A stretch of DNA of 64,000 bases. It comes from Lumbricus rubellus (taxonomy: Eukaryota > Annelida > Clitellata > Crassiclitellata > Lumbricidae). Location: contig OX243817.1 of assembly GCA_945859605.1 (NCBI GenBank), positions 35,067,968 through 35,131,967 of the forward strand. The letters are read 5' to 3'. This document shows positions 30,926-41,820 of this stretch, in pieces (position 1 is the first letter of the stretch; each line of letters opens with the position of its first letter). Made by a program: the position numbers and the translations under genes. A model generated the notes under the pieces. The model saw only the letters and a list, made by a program, of their open reading frames with translations. It had not been told where the DNA came from and ran no database searches.

Positions 30926-33052
30926 TCAGTTAGCAGCGTTTAACAGGTTTCTGGCGACCGTCATGCTGTACCTTTTAAGATTGAGTTGCGACTCTGCAGT
31001 TGTGAATAGATCAGTGGCTCTATTTGCCTTAATCGTTGCACTGATTATCAATGATATGCATTCCAGAAGCTGATCCAACCAAACTTCAGAGCTACTCTTC
31101 CGCGAAAACAGCCTTCTTCGACATTGAGTTTCAACGTAAAGGATAAATTTTATTGGGGAAATGTATATTACAAATTTGTCATCTATTTGGGTTGACTCTT
31201 CACGGAAAGAATTGACCCTTTTTCTTCGCAATTTTCCAGTGTAATGTTTATGCAGTAGCACGAAACCAGTTACCATTTGAATGTGTTGATCGAAAATGGC
31301 CGACCACCTACTCGTCAACAGTATCGAACATAAACTCTCCGAATATAGTCCAACTGAGGCTTTCTGACTTAACGCACTACAACAATCTCGGACTTCTTTG
31401 CATAGCTCCAGACATCTTCGATAGTTTCGGATATGAGTGAAATAGAAGTTTACTCGATACGCTGCACTTATAAAATACGAAACCTTGGGACTAAATCTGT
31501 CGACAGCAAGACATGTTAAATCCAGCTCAATGCCCAGTATCTTCTCGATATTGTAACGAGCCTTGGTTGCTTTGCGGCACGTTATTTGTTCAGCGACTTC
31601 TGTCTCTTTTGTCGTTGCTTCTCGAACGTAAACAGTCGAACGGCGTGCGTTGCCATTGCGATGTTTTGATGTTTTCAAGTCCAGAAAATTGTCCAAAACC
31701 GTTTTCGAAAGGTCTATGACTACTTTCGACACAGACTGAGGACTCGTCGTCATTGCCAACGCATAGTTAGTCATAGCTTCTCTTTCTAGATGGGTTTTTG
31801 TGTCATGTCCTAATAAAACTTGATTTTGAACAACCCGAAGGTTAGCAGACATTCCGCGAAATAAGTCTAAGAATTCTGCTCCACCTGTAACGAGTTCATC
31901 CACGTCAACAATTCCGTTTCTTTGTGGATTAATAGGATTGATAAAGTTACTTATTCTGCCGATGCCGAACTGGCCGTAGAGGAGAACTTTGTCACTAAAA
32001 GAAATTGATACGCAGCAATCCAGATTAGCAATAATTGGCTGGCTTGAAATCAGTTGTGGTATTGCAGATTCAGTTACGACGAAGACTGATAGCATCTGAA
32101 CTGTGAAGTCAACGTTACCAATTGGATGATCGAACATGTTGTTAAGCGGAATGAAATAGTTTCGACAAGATCCGTTTATCAGCCATTCAATCAAGTCGCA
32201 GACTAACTCATTCACAGAAGTTTCTATTGAGCTTTCACTCCAGAACTCAGGGGATTTCCGTTCGCAAGACCACAGCATCAATGTCTTCAGAGTATAGCTA
32301 CAGATGGCGATTTCTTGGCCACCTCCTTTCCTGCATAGTCTCTCGATGCTACATTTTATCAGCCGTAGAATGTGATAGATGTACTTCTGAACGGCGGACC
32401 AACTATTAACGAGTACAATTTCAGCATATGAAAACGAAAACCGAAACATTGTGTCATCCTGCGGATTACTGTTGTGAGACTTGACAACAAAGTGGCAGCC
32501 GCCTTTGACAACAGTCTCTACGAGTTCAATACTAGGCCAGCCGTTGCTTCTTTTTCTCCTTATCCACTCAACAGCCGCGAATGGCCAGACTGGACAAAAT
32601 ATGCAATCAACGCTATCCACTGTTGCTTTATCGAACTCTCCAAGTCTCGTTTGGAATCGATTTCTCTCATCACAACTCAGCGATCGATTCAATTCGCCAC
32701 AGGTTATATACGTGTCAGTGACGGCTGGTCCAGACAAATTTTCCTTCAGTTTCAGATCCTTACATCTCAAGTAGTTGTTCGTGGATCCAGCGAGTCGCAG
32801 TCTTGCAAAGCCAGGGTATGCCTCATTTGTTTCTATTATAAACCGCACCCCAGAGAAATCCTGGGGACGCGGATCGTTGTGCGATAGTGCGAAAGCGTTC
32901 AATGGGAAGAACATGTGATCCACATCTGTTACATTCCTGAGTACGTACTGCATTGGAAGCTCGGCTACACTGCCTGCCAACATGTATCCCGTGGCTATTT
33001 TCCGTCCCAACAGCTGCTTCAAGAACTCGGTGAAATCCGTTGACTTCTTCAT
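30926..33052 (-). CDS. Mab-21/cGAS-like nucleotidyltransferase, copy 3 (diverged)
   Basis: A 708-codon single-exon frame with an ATG at 33,050-33,052 (MKKSTDF), 5 bp after a possible splice acceptor (ACTGCAG). It is collinear with the genes at 4.9 and 10.1 kb but clearly more diverged. GS at 27-28, E31 and D43-x-D45 occupy the same positions. The later Asp is in the ATVDSVDCIFCPVWP stretch, and the Mab-21 C-lobe words WIRRKRSNGWP, FRFSFSYAE and SYTLKTLMLW are kept. The long C-terminal part also aligns (for example YF.SAAYR.NFYFT and LTS.WS.IFD), so the whole 700-residue architecture is conserved, not just the enzyme core. Catalysis is plausible from the motifs; ligand and product are unknown. 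The gypsy element lies just downstream. Confidence 0.85.
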   Translation of the reverse strand: MKKSTDFTEFLKQLLGRKIATGYMLAGSVAELPMQYVLRNVTDVDHMFFPLNAFALSHNDPRPQDFSGVRFIIETNEAYPGFARLRLAGSTNNYLRCKDLKLKENLSGPAVTDTYITCGELNRSLSCDERNRFQTRLGEFDKATVDSVDCIFCPVWPFAAVEWIRRKRSNGWPSIELVETVVKGGCHFVVKSHNSNPQDDTMFRFSFSYAEIVLVNSWSAVQKYIYHILRLIKCSIERLCRKGGGQEIAICSYTLKTLMLWSCERKSPEFWSESSIETSVNELVCDLIEWLINGSCRNYFIPLNNMFDHPIGNVDFTVQMLSVFVVTESAIPQLISSQPIIANLDCCVSISFSDKVLLYGQFGIGRISNFINPINPQRNGIVDVDELVTGGAEFLDLFRGMSANLRVVQNQVLLGHDTKTHLEREAMTNYALAMTTSPQSVSKVVIDLSKTVLDNFLDLKTSKHRNGNARRSTVYVREATTKETEVAEQITCRKATKARYNIEKILGIELDLTCLAVDRFSPKVSYFISAAYRVNFYFTHIRNYRRCLELCKEVRDCCSALSQKASVGLYSESLCSILLTSRWSAIFDQHIQMVTGFVLLHKHYTGKLRRKRVNSFREESTQIDDKFVIYISPIKFILYVETQCRRRLFSRKSSSEVWLDQLLECISLIISATIKANRATDLFTTAESQLNLKRYSMTVARNLLNAAN

Positions 33053-33432
33053 TATAACTGCAGTCTGTGATGGTCACTCACTGGCAATGAATCTCTCAAG
33101 AAACCAAACGCGTCGTTGAACTTTAACAAAGTCAATCTGAATAGAATAATTCAAAGCAGGATATTATTGTATGTGACGCTATTGAAACAATTGTGCCATT
33201 TTCTGTTATGGTTAGGCTACTAAGAGACACTATGGAACAACTGAGCATCAGTGTTGATGCTCAACAGTGCAATCAGCCAGAATTTAAACAGAGCTCATTT
33301 AAGATTCCTACTCAGAGGCGCTCTCGACCCAGGCCAAACGGGAGAAAAGCAGTCTTATGCACTTTGGTGAACTGAGAATTGTGTAGGAGGTGTCGTGTGA
33401 CTCGTGTCGCATATTCCAGTTTGTTGAACCAA

Positions 33433-33658
33433 TCACAGAGGAGCGCGGTGGTGTAGTGGTGGTGTCGTTGCCTTGGACCCGGAAGGTTCGAGGTTCGAGT
33501 CCACCTCAAGTCGCCGCGTAGGGACTTTGGGCAAGTTCTTCACTCACAATTGCTCAGCGCTTCTGCGAGAAACTCCGATGCAGTGTCCGCGCTGCATTCG
33601 GGAGCGCCTCTGAGTAAAGAGAGCTTGAAGGGGCGCTATAACAAGTGCACATACAAAC
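33433..33658 (+). repeat. tRNA-derived SINE
   Basis: A pol III A box TGGTGTAGTGG (33,449-33,459) and B box GGTTCGAGTCC (33,492-33,502) sit at tRNA-like spacing. They are followed by a body with CACAATTGCTCAGCGCTTC, GATGCAGTGTCCGC and GGGCGCTATAACAAGTGCACATA. A second copy in reverse orientation is at 62,966-63,175, with the same body and tail order. The long tail rules out a plain tRNA gene. Confidence 0.85.
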
Positions 33659-35704
33659 AAACTTAGAGAAGGAACGGCTCTGCATTGTCGCAGAGCGGTC
33701 TGCGCGCCAAAGACTTGTTGAACAGAAATCTTCTCAAGGGAGTGTCTAATCCGCTCAATCCACTAACAAGGTGAACACTTGTCCGTTGACTTCTGGGTCA
33801 AAATGTGTGGTGCTGGCTGATCTCTGTTTCAATGGATAAACGGAGTGATGATCGCCATTTGAACAGTGAGAATGTGCAATATGCAATGATTGTGCATGCA
33901 GTCAGTAGATGGCGTATCAACGCAGACTATTATAAAATGATGACGGATTTTAGACACATCTGGCGAATGCATTAGATGAAAATTTCATTCACGATTCACT
34001 TTCGTCGAATTTAATTCATTATTAAAATAATCAAAATTTTAAAAATCGGTAGCGAGTCCTGGCGATTAATATCGATTAGTGATTTAATGTTGGCCTTATC
34101 AATACCTATGTCACAATGAATAATGAGCTTAGTTTGGGTAATAAAATGCTTCCAAAAATAATGACTGATTTGTGGAGCTGGCAAAAAGTGGTGCAAAAAT
34201 ATTAGTCAGGTCTATCTACAGACGGACAATAGGACTACAGCTGTGATACCTGACCTATTGCTCATACATTGAACTGACCATTTTTTGTATGCAGCTTTGA
34301 AGCTTTCTACTTAAATTGATGGTTTCCATCAATTTTTTACAGAAAAGAATAGCTGACTCAAATGAGATAAGGACACAGGCCAATCTAGCTATCAAAATAA
34401 TTAGGCTAATCGTCGTGAAAATTAATAATCAAACGATGCAAAACGCTCCTGCAAATTTTATTCCCTTCAATTTCGCATAATCTTCATTCCGTATTATAAT
34501 TCCCTCGCATTCTTCATATTGTTATCTTTTGTTCCGTTCCATTGAGCCTCTACATATCGAGCCTTCAAATCCTCAACTAAGCCCTCCCATCAAGAGCAAC
34601 TGCTCTGTGCCCCCTTGCCTGGTCTCTCTGGCAACCGGACGCGATCCTCCACTAAGCAATGACATCTACCAATGACTCGACGCTCGTGAATAAGTTTACT
34701 CCCATGATTACGATTCCCTCTCGTCCTACATTAATGTTGAGTCCCATTGCGTCTTTGTCGCGACAATCCGGCCCTCTTGCATGGGCCCCCAAGATTTTGT
34801 TTGCAGGATGGCGCAAAGCACAACGTTCCCGGTAAATAATTTAACAAGATGCTTGAAAGGCAGGGAATTAAGAACATGTTTCATCGAGAGTTCTAGACGT
34901 ATAGGCCTAAATGTTTGTTTCACTTTGCATATCGCTAGCAGCATTCGTGTCTTTGGTTGAGGAATTTTTTAAAATACAAAATAAACTAGTTATAAAAAAT
35001 AGGAGTCACTTTTCCAGAAGGCAAGTGCCCTTCGTGCCCCTACAATATGCAGTCGCCTATGCTCTCTTACCTTTTTAGTCTTGCCTTCTAGCAATCTTCA
35101 GCCCATTGTTGTCTCTTCAGAGTCTTCTATTATAAATTATATTGAATCCAGAGCAGTGACAAACTACGCTAGTATAATGGCCCAAAGTCCCTGACTTTAC
35201 AGTAATCAAGTTTTTTTATTTATGTAACAAATGACATAATTATAATTATGTTCCATTATCCATTATCCAACCTGATTGACTGGCGCACTGTTAATCGGCT
35301 TTCGCGATTGAAAATGAGAAATAGAATTATTTGTTAAAGAAGGTTCGAGTGTGTGGTAGCTAGCTATCCGACATCCGATCAGCCCTGGAATGAAGCTCGA
35401 AGCATAATCTTATAAGGCAGAATTCTTGTCGATTCATGCATACTGCATAACCTTCCAAATACAATTTCAGCATCTAACTATTTAGATGTTTATCACTCAT
35501 GCAATTTCTTCGCCAGCGGAAGCAATACTTCTTTACCTGGCGGAAGAAATAATTATTGACCTAAAAGCACATTGAAGGGGAGCATAATCCATTGTTCATG
35601 AGGAACTTATAAATCCTAGATAATCAGCTTATCAAACCACGTGTCTTTGTTAAGAGTCCGATATCGTTTAGGACTACATGCTTATCTCATGAAAAGTTAG
35701 GTCC

Positions 35705-35965
35705 ATGTATTTATCATTAAGTAATAGTATGGAAGTTAATATTGCAAGTCATCTGTCTTTCTTGTTTGCGAATTTTGCGAACAGGCCCCGACACGTAAAA
35801 CAGGTTGCACAAGGTCTTTTGATGAAGAACTCCGTGAGTGAATTGTTAATGCCTGCATTGAATGATTTTGATCAGCAGGTTATCAATGCTGCTACTGGCT
35901 ATTTGCGCGATCGTTTTGAAGCTTGCATTGAGGCCAAAGGTGGACACTTTGAACGCTTATTGTAA
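35705..35965 (+). pseudogene. probable Tc1/mariner transposase C-terminal fragment
   Basis: A short frame ending YLRDRFEACIEAKGGHFERLL-stop. The last part matches the GGH(I/F)E end of mariner transposases, as also read at about 15,010 and 47,445. No catalytic region or inverted repeats are visible nearby, so this would be an isolated relic. The surrounding 33.7-37.0 kb otherwise shows no gene I can support; 36,225-36,310 resembles 12,345-12,420. Confidence 0.4.
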
Positions 35966-37063
35966 TATAACATAAGTCAGATATACAAAATAAATTAAAC
36001 TAACATTTATTATTGATAAATGACATCTTAGAATAATAATGATATTTTAGAAAATGTTGTGTATTGTCTGTTAAACTTGAATTTTTATGTAAATGACGTC
36101 ATCATTGCTCGACAAATATGTCAGGATTAAAATGGTGTTTGAATTTTAAAAATCGGTGAATATTTACTATTTATTTTCATATTTACAAAAATGGGTCCCT
36201 TTTCTCCGGACACAGTGTAGCCTACAGAGCGACCAACTCCGCCATTGTTCGCATTCTGAAAGTGCCAGTCTGAAGCGTGGATGAACGAGGACGGCGACGC
36301 TAATGATCTTTAATTTTGTTATCCCGCAATGACGTTAAGCTACAACTAGGCCTAGTACAAGTCTACACAAAGAATAGAAAATCTGGGACTATAATAATTA
36401 GCGTCACCTGGCGGCAGAACTGAGACATTCAGTCATTCTTCTCGACCGATCACAAGCGATGGAGACCTACGATGGCGACCCAGCAACTTGCGGGTATATG
36501 TGGTCGTTGAGTGGGTGACGTCACTCCCACTGGTTTTCTCCGTCTCTCAACTGGTTTCTCAGGCTACTTCTTAATTATAGGCTAAAATAGAGGCTATGAT
36601 TTTGAATACTTTTGGCCCAGTGTATCTCTGACTTCGGATAAAACGCATAATTATGGAGTCTCGATGAGTTCCATAGGGTGGAGGACACGCTGCTGGTTTT
36701 AATGATTTACGCGTAAATATAGCGCTAGAACACGGGCATCTTATTGTATTGCATGGGACTATTTATAAAACGATTTTCGCAGTTAGAGCCTTTCAGAAGC
36801 ACTTCCAATGTGTGTGCGAACCCGAGAGAAATGTTAGTTTTAAAGCGAGAGAAAGATGTGAAAAGACTAGCAGGTACCAGACAGAAAGGCGGCGCAAACT
36901 GATAGAACCTCGTTCCGTAAGGAGGGAGCTATGCAGGCAAGTGATCTGGATTGTGTCATGGTTGTCCTGACGCGACGAACAAAGAGGTCCAGCCGATCAT
37001 ACCTTAATAGATGTGGTGCTTTGTTTTCCAAAAGTCCACTGATGCAGAGCCATCGGTTCTAGG

Positions 37064-38097
37064 GGCACCCCGACAAATCGGCGCAGGACAAAACGGCGCC
37101 GACAAAACGGCGCACCCACAAAACGGCGCACCGACAAAACGGCGCCGACAAAACGGTGCATTTTCAAAGCAAATTATTTTATTAGTTCTTTGTTTAATTG
37201 GTACAAACACTCAGATAATCAAGTAATATAGTTAACAGACGTTTTTATAGCAGTAATAGTCACAATATACTAATCTAGGAAATAGAAAAAACTGATCATC
37301 TTCATCAAGTCCTGAAGTTAAAATATGAACGTTATACTAGTAATCAACTGATCATTTGCATCAAGTCTTATAGTTCAAATACGAACGTTATAGTAGTAGA
37401 AAGTAGAAGTCTAAAAATATAAGAAACTACTGAAGATAATCAACTGATCATATGCATCAAGTTATATTGTTAACAGACGTTTTTATAGCAGTAATAGTCA
37501 CAATATACTAAACTAGGAAATAGAAAAAACTGATCATCTTCATCAAGTCCTGAAGTTAAAATATGAACATTATACTAGTAATCAACTGATCATTTGCATC
37601 AAGTCTTATAGTTCAAATACGAACGTTGTTGGCGATACCACGCAAATAATTGGCCACCGCGGCGAGGTGTGAGTCGGACTTTGGGGGGGGGGGGGGGTTT
37701 GTGTGCTTACCAGGGGAGAAGTTCTTCTTTATAATACCGCCGTTTTGTTAAATCAACAAGCGGGAGTTGCAGATTTTCAAAGGCGAGTAACATCAAAAGA
37801 TCGCATTGCGTTCTGTGGACGTTGTGCGCATACCATGTGAGAAGTTCTTTCTAATTGCGTGTTACTGGAATTCAAATTGATGTAGTCTATGTTCGAATTG
37901 ATCTTGTAACAATGGGCGGCAATCTTTGAAAGCCTATATAAGCAAACAATTACTAAACGGGTATCGTAGGTATCGTAGTCTTTGTACAGCGCCGTTATGT
38001 CGGCGCCGTTTTGTCGGTGCGCCGTTTTGTGGGTGCGCCGTTTTGTCGGCGCCGTTATGTCGGCGCCGTTTTGTCCTGCGCCGTTTTGTTGGCGCAC
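37064..38097. mobile_element. Mutator-like foldback element with GACAAAACGGCGC arms
   Basis: The left arm (about 37,064-37,165) is an array of ACAAAACGGCGCC-type units. The right arm (about 37,985-38,097) is its inverse. The 10 bases CGGTTCTAGG flank both sides (37,054-37,063 and 38,098-38,107), a target duplication in the 8-11 bp Mutator range. The inside has a 238-bp-period tandem duplication starting at about 37,231 and 37,469, and a G homopolymer at about 37,684-37,697. No transposase is present. The class call rests on arm type and duplication length. Confidence 0.65.
37226..37630. repeat. tandem duplication, period 238 bp
   Basis: GTTAACAGACGTTTTTATAG and the following block (CAATATACTAA, AATAGAAAAAACTGATCATC, AACTGATCATTTGCATCAAG) occur at 37,231 and again at 37,469, inside the foldback element. 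There is no coding potential. Confidence 0.8.
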
Positions 38098-38107
38098 CGG
38101 TTCTAGG

Positions 38108-38245
38108 ACAATTACCACCCGGACAATTACCCCCCGGACAACTACCCAGCGTGCCAATTACCCCTCAGACAATTAGCCCCCCCCCATGTCAATAACCTTC
38201 CGAACAATTACCCCCGGACAATTACCCCGTGCCAAGAAGTCTACA
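38108..38245. repeat. GGACAATTACCCCCC motif array
   Basis: About eight degenerate units of GGACAATTACCCC lie directly next to the foldback element. They resemble an arm of a similar element, but I found no matching inverse array. 38,245-39,210 is AT-rich with no gene seen; it has two related blocks around 38,300-38,370 and 38,490-38,560. Confidence 0.6.
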
Positions 38246-39217
38246 ATAGTGTATATAAGTTAGTGTGAAACGTCCGAGAAAAATAATAAATCAAATCAAA
38301 TCTAAAAGCGGTTGCAAGCTTACGTGTGAAAACGTTCAAGAAAACATCTAGGTGTTAAAGGTTCAATTAAACTTCTAATTGTGAAGCGAATAATAAAATA
38401 GAGTTCTGACTTCATTTAAGGTTAAAAAGCAAGGTTATGAGCAACTCCAGCGTTCAAGAAAAATATTAATTAAAATAAAAAATCTAAAAACGGTTGTAAG
38501 CTTACGTGTGAAAACGTTCAAGAAAGCATCTACGTGTTAAAAGTTCAATTAAAATTCTAATATTACGAGACAGTTAATTCAGTAGTATATAGCGTAACAT
38601 TTATAGTTGCTAGCAATGCAGTTATACGACACAACAGCTTGTTGGAAATAAGGCACAAGTGAGACAGTCAAGACTGATAATATTTCCGAGGGTTAGCTCA
38701 CATCGATTAATTAATTAATTATTAAGCTTAGGTCTATACTTCGATTCATAACTCAATCACACGTGCCTGTATCTCATAACTTAGTATCAGTGTGTCATGT
38801 TCTTGTCATGACTGCGACTCATGCTCATTCGGTCATTCTGACTTAGAAAAAACTATAATTTATGTACTTCTTCCAGTTTTCAACCTAGCATGCTGACTTG
38901 AAGAAATCCCGATATTATCCAGAACTGAACTTCAATTTTCAAACTCTTTAAAATAGGATAGGCCTACATGACTTTATTTTGCGATGAACAAGAATATTAG
39001 TCAGGCTAGTAGGCACCTATAAACTAGATCGAATTACTTTCACAAGCTGGTCTAAGTAATACCTCAAATTCAAATGGTCTAAGTAATAGGGCCTACCTAA
39101 AATTTCAATGGTCTAAGTAATGCCTCAAATTCACGGGCATGTCAAAGTAACACCTTACATTCCAAATTCGTTAAATTTACAAAGTCAAATTTGTAAGTCA
39201 GCCAAATCTAAAAACAA

Positions 39218-40284
39218 TCTATATTAATAAAGAGAAGATTCTGTGTGTGTGTGTGTGTGTGTGTTTGACCGGAATGCATTTCAACAGTTTTTGACCTATT
39301 CACTCCAAACCTTCACTAATCTGTCCGTCTCGGCGTCGGACACCCAGTGGAGGGGTTAGCGATTATCTACCCCATGGGGCCAGGGTGGGGGCGAAACCCC
39401 CCAATTTTTTCCAATAGAGCGCAGCTAATACAAACTTTGTACCCAGACAGAGGGCCCTCAGAGCCACACGGTAGAGGGGTTGGCTAATCTCTACCCCCCG
39501 TGGGGGCCACGGTGGGGGCGAAAACCCTAAGTTTATTAAACACCTTTTAAAACGCTGCAATGGCCATTATATAAACGCAGCTGATGTAAATGATCTTCCA
39601 ATCCGCTTTGCTGTAAAGTCATACTATAATTATAGTCAATCTACACGTAGGCCTACCGGTGGAGGTCGGAGTTAGTGGTGGCGTGTTGTGGGTTTGGGGT
39701 GGGGAGGGGGACGTGGGAAATTTTTTTCCCGAAAACCCAAAACGGGGTGGGGGGGGATTTGGGGGTGGAGATGGGGTGGAAGTGGGTGTGGTGAGGGTGG
39801 GTGGTGGAGGTGGAGGTGTGAAGTGGGGGCGGGTGGAGGGGTGGGGTGTACGGGGTGGGGTGGAGGTGAGGGTGGAGGTGGGGGTGTGGTGAGGATGGGG
39901 TGGAGGTGGCGTGGAGGGATGGAGGGGACGGAGTGAAGAGGGGAGTTGGTGGGGGAGGGGTGGGGGAGGGGTGCAGGAGGAATTGGGGGAGTGGTGGGGG
40001 AAGGGTGGAGGAGGGATGGGAGGAGGAGGTGGGGAGGGGTGGAAGGAAGGAAGGAAGTGAGGAGGGTGTGGGTTGGAAGGAGGGAGTGGGGAGGGTGGGG
40101 TGGAGGATGGAGTGGAGAGGGTGGAGAAAGGGTGGGGAGGGGTGGGGTAGGGGTGGGAGCAGGAGGTGGGGGAGGGCGGTGGAATAAAGGGGTGGGGGAG
40201 GGAATGGAGGAGAGGTGTAGTGGGGTTTTGGCCGGAGCGGGTCGAATCCTGAATTTCCCGGGCAACGCCGGGTACCCCAGCTAG
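39218..40284 (+). mobile_element. non-autonomous Helitron
   Basis: It begins TCTATATTAATAAAG after an A (39,217), followed by a (GT)n run at about 39,241-39,264. It ends CTAG (40,281-40,284) before a T. A hairpin CCCGG-GCAACG-CCGGG (40,257-40,272) lies 8 bp before the CTAG. These are the Helitron hallmarks: 5' TC, 3' hairpin and CTRR, insertion between A and T. The inside is largely a (GGGGTGGAG)n-like purine tract (39,660-40,215). The long proline-rich open frame opposite that tract is low complexity, not a gene. No Rep/helicase is present. Confidence 0.85.
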
Positions 40285-40485
40285 TCATAAATAATTCCAT
40301 AGACAGCATTATTCTGACACAGCCATCCTAACACTCGAAATCACGCTGCAGCAACATGTTAAGGCGCATTAGTCACAAAGTAAGGCCTCAGCCGCTAACA
40401 ACCAGAATAAAAGTTTAATATCTGGTACTGGAAGCGTCACGCAAAACTTAAAAATTGAACCATGTTGCTCGTAAATAGTCTATTT

Positions 40486-41389
40486 CAGGGGTTCTCAAAC
40501 TGTGGTACGCGTATCCCAAGGGGTACGCCAGGCGCCGGTAAGGGGTACGCGAAAAGTTCCAGAAATATAAATTTTTATTTGAGTTTATAGACTTTGTGTC
40601 CATTTTCCTTGATTAGCAATGATTTTTTAACGTAACTTCATGTAACAGCATCGTCATTTCTTTTTTTCACAACATGTGATTAAACTCACATAGGCCTACT
40701 AAGCTTAAGCTTATATTATAGTGCATGCAACATGTTTATGTTTAGGCCTGTCACTATAAATTTGAAACAAAATAATGTATAATTGGTTGAAAAATCCAAA
40801 GCCAGAAAATTCTCAGCGCATGCAATGAGCGCAGGCTAATATAGAGCTCAATAAAGATAAGTGAATTGTTCTAAGGATTAATTTCTGGTCGAGCTTTAAA
40901 ATTTGTGATTTCTTTCAGCACGTCAAATAATTATATATCTGTTTGAAACTAGTTTTTGAACTGTATATTCTTGCTATCAAAAATAAATATGGGCTAAATT
41001 TGAGTTTGAAATTGACAAATATTATAAACCATGTAATATTTTTAATCTGTGCTAGTCAAAACAAGCACGCAGCAATATAACGCTATAGGCTATCGGTTAG
41101 CTCTTTCTTACAGGGATTATAGACCAATGTCCCCTTTTTGTTGACATGATTGCCTCATTTGCATGATTATAACTTGGCATATTTTCAATTTTGCTACCTG
41201 TAAGGCCCTGTATGTAGGCTATACGACTCTAATAGGCCACACCATACAATGATTAAAAGGACTTTTTAGTTGTCACTGCAATGGTGACTAGGCAATGGCA
41301 TTTTGTTTCTGATCTGACTTTGCTGGGGGTACGCCACCATTCGATTTTTTTACTTGGGGTACAATAAAAATAAAGTTTGAGAACCCCTG
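40486..41389. mobile_element. hAT-type element, copy A
   Basis: Ends CAGGGGTTCTCAAACT...AGTTTGAGAACCCCTG match the common hAT terminal repeat. Flanked by a perfect 8-bp duplication GTCTATTT (40,478-40,485 and 41,390-41,397). Nearly identical to 43,127-44,025. No intact transposase frame, so it was moved by another element's enzyme. Confidence 0.9.
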
Positions 41390-41429
41390 GTCTATTTTGA
41401 GCTTCGCTTTTCATCAACAATCCACTGAA

Positions 41430-41578
41430 TCCAGCTGGAGTATCCTGCTATGCGCGGTGTCAACGACGTATACGTTATCCTCAGTGTCGAAGGCCAAGTG
41501 GGTCGGGTGGTTCAGCTTTTCCGTCTTGTGTTCGTACCGACGCGACACCTTCCCCTTGCGGTTTATCTCACAGATACC
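41430..41578 (-). pseudogene. partial duplicate of the NHL-repeat exon
   Basis: About 150 bp nearly identical to 41,978-42,128, encoding ICEINRKGKV...NHPTHLAFDTEDNVYVVD. It lies in a separate 72-codon frame that starts with an unrelated segment (MAKLPEG) and ends soon after. It lies just 3' of the gene on the same strand and is probably a broken tandem copy. An alternative last exon cannot be excluded. Confidence 0.6.
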
Positions 41579-41820
41579 TTCTGGTAACTTTGCCATAGGG
41601 GAAATTGTTTGAAGCTCAAGACCTAATAGCAACAGTGTAGACAGGCTGTTAGTGAAGTTACAGTTTTGTACAGTAGCAACGCAAAAAATCTGTGTGAACC
41701 ATAATTATGAACGTTTACTTAGCGTTGAAACACGGATGCTTCGTTTGATTATTCAAGTTAAAAGGGTTGCCATCAATTAGCAAACAGCACTCAACGAGTT
41801 GCATGTAATGTTAATCCATT

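Noticed and set aside
33433..33510. Possible tRNA gene
   Set aside because: A and B boxes are present, but there is no full cloverleaf that I can fold, and the body and tail are shared with 62,966-63,175. It is a SINE.
37777..38195. 126- and 89-codon open frames
   Set aside because: They translate the CGGCGC motif array of a foldback element.
39653..40309. Proline/serine-rich open frames on the minus strand
   Set aside because: Low-complexity purine/pyrimidine tract inside a Helitron; no domain, start context or conservation signal.
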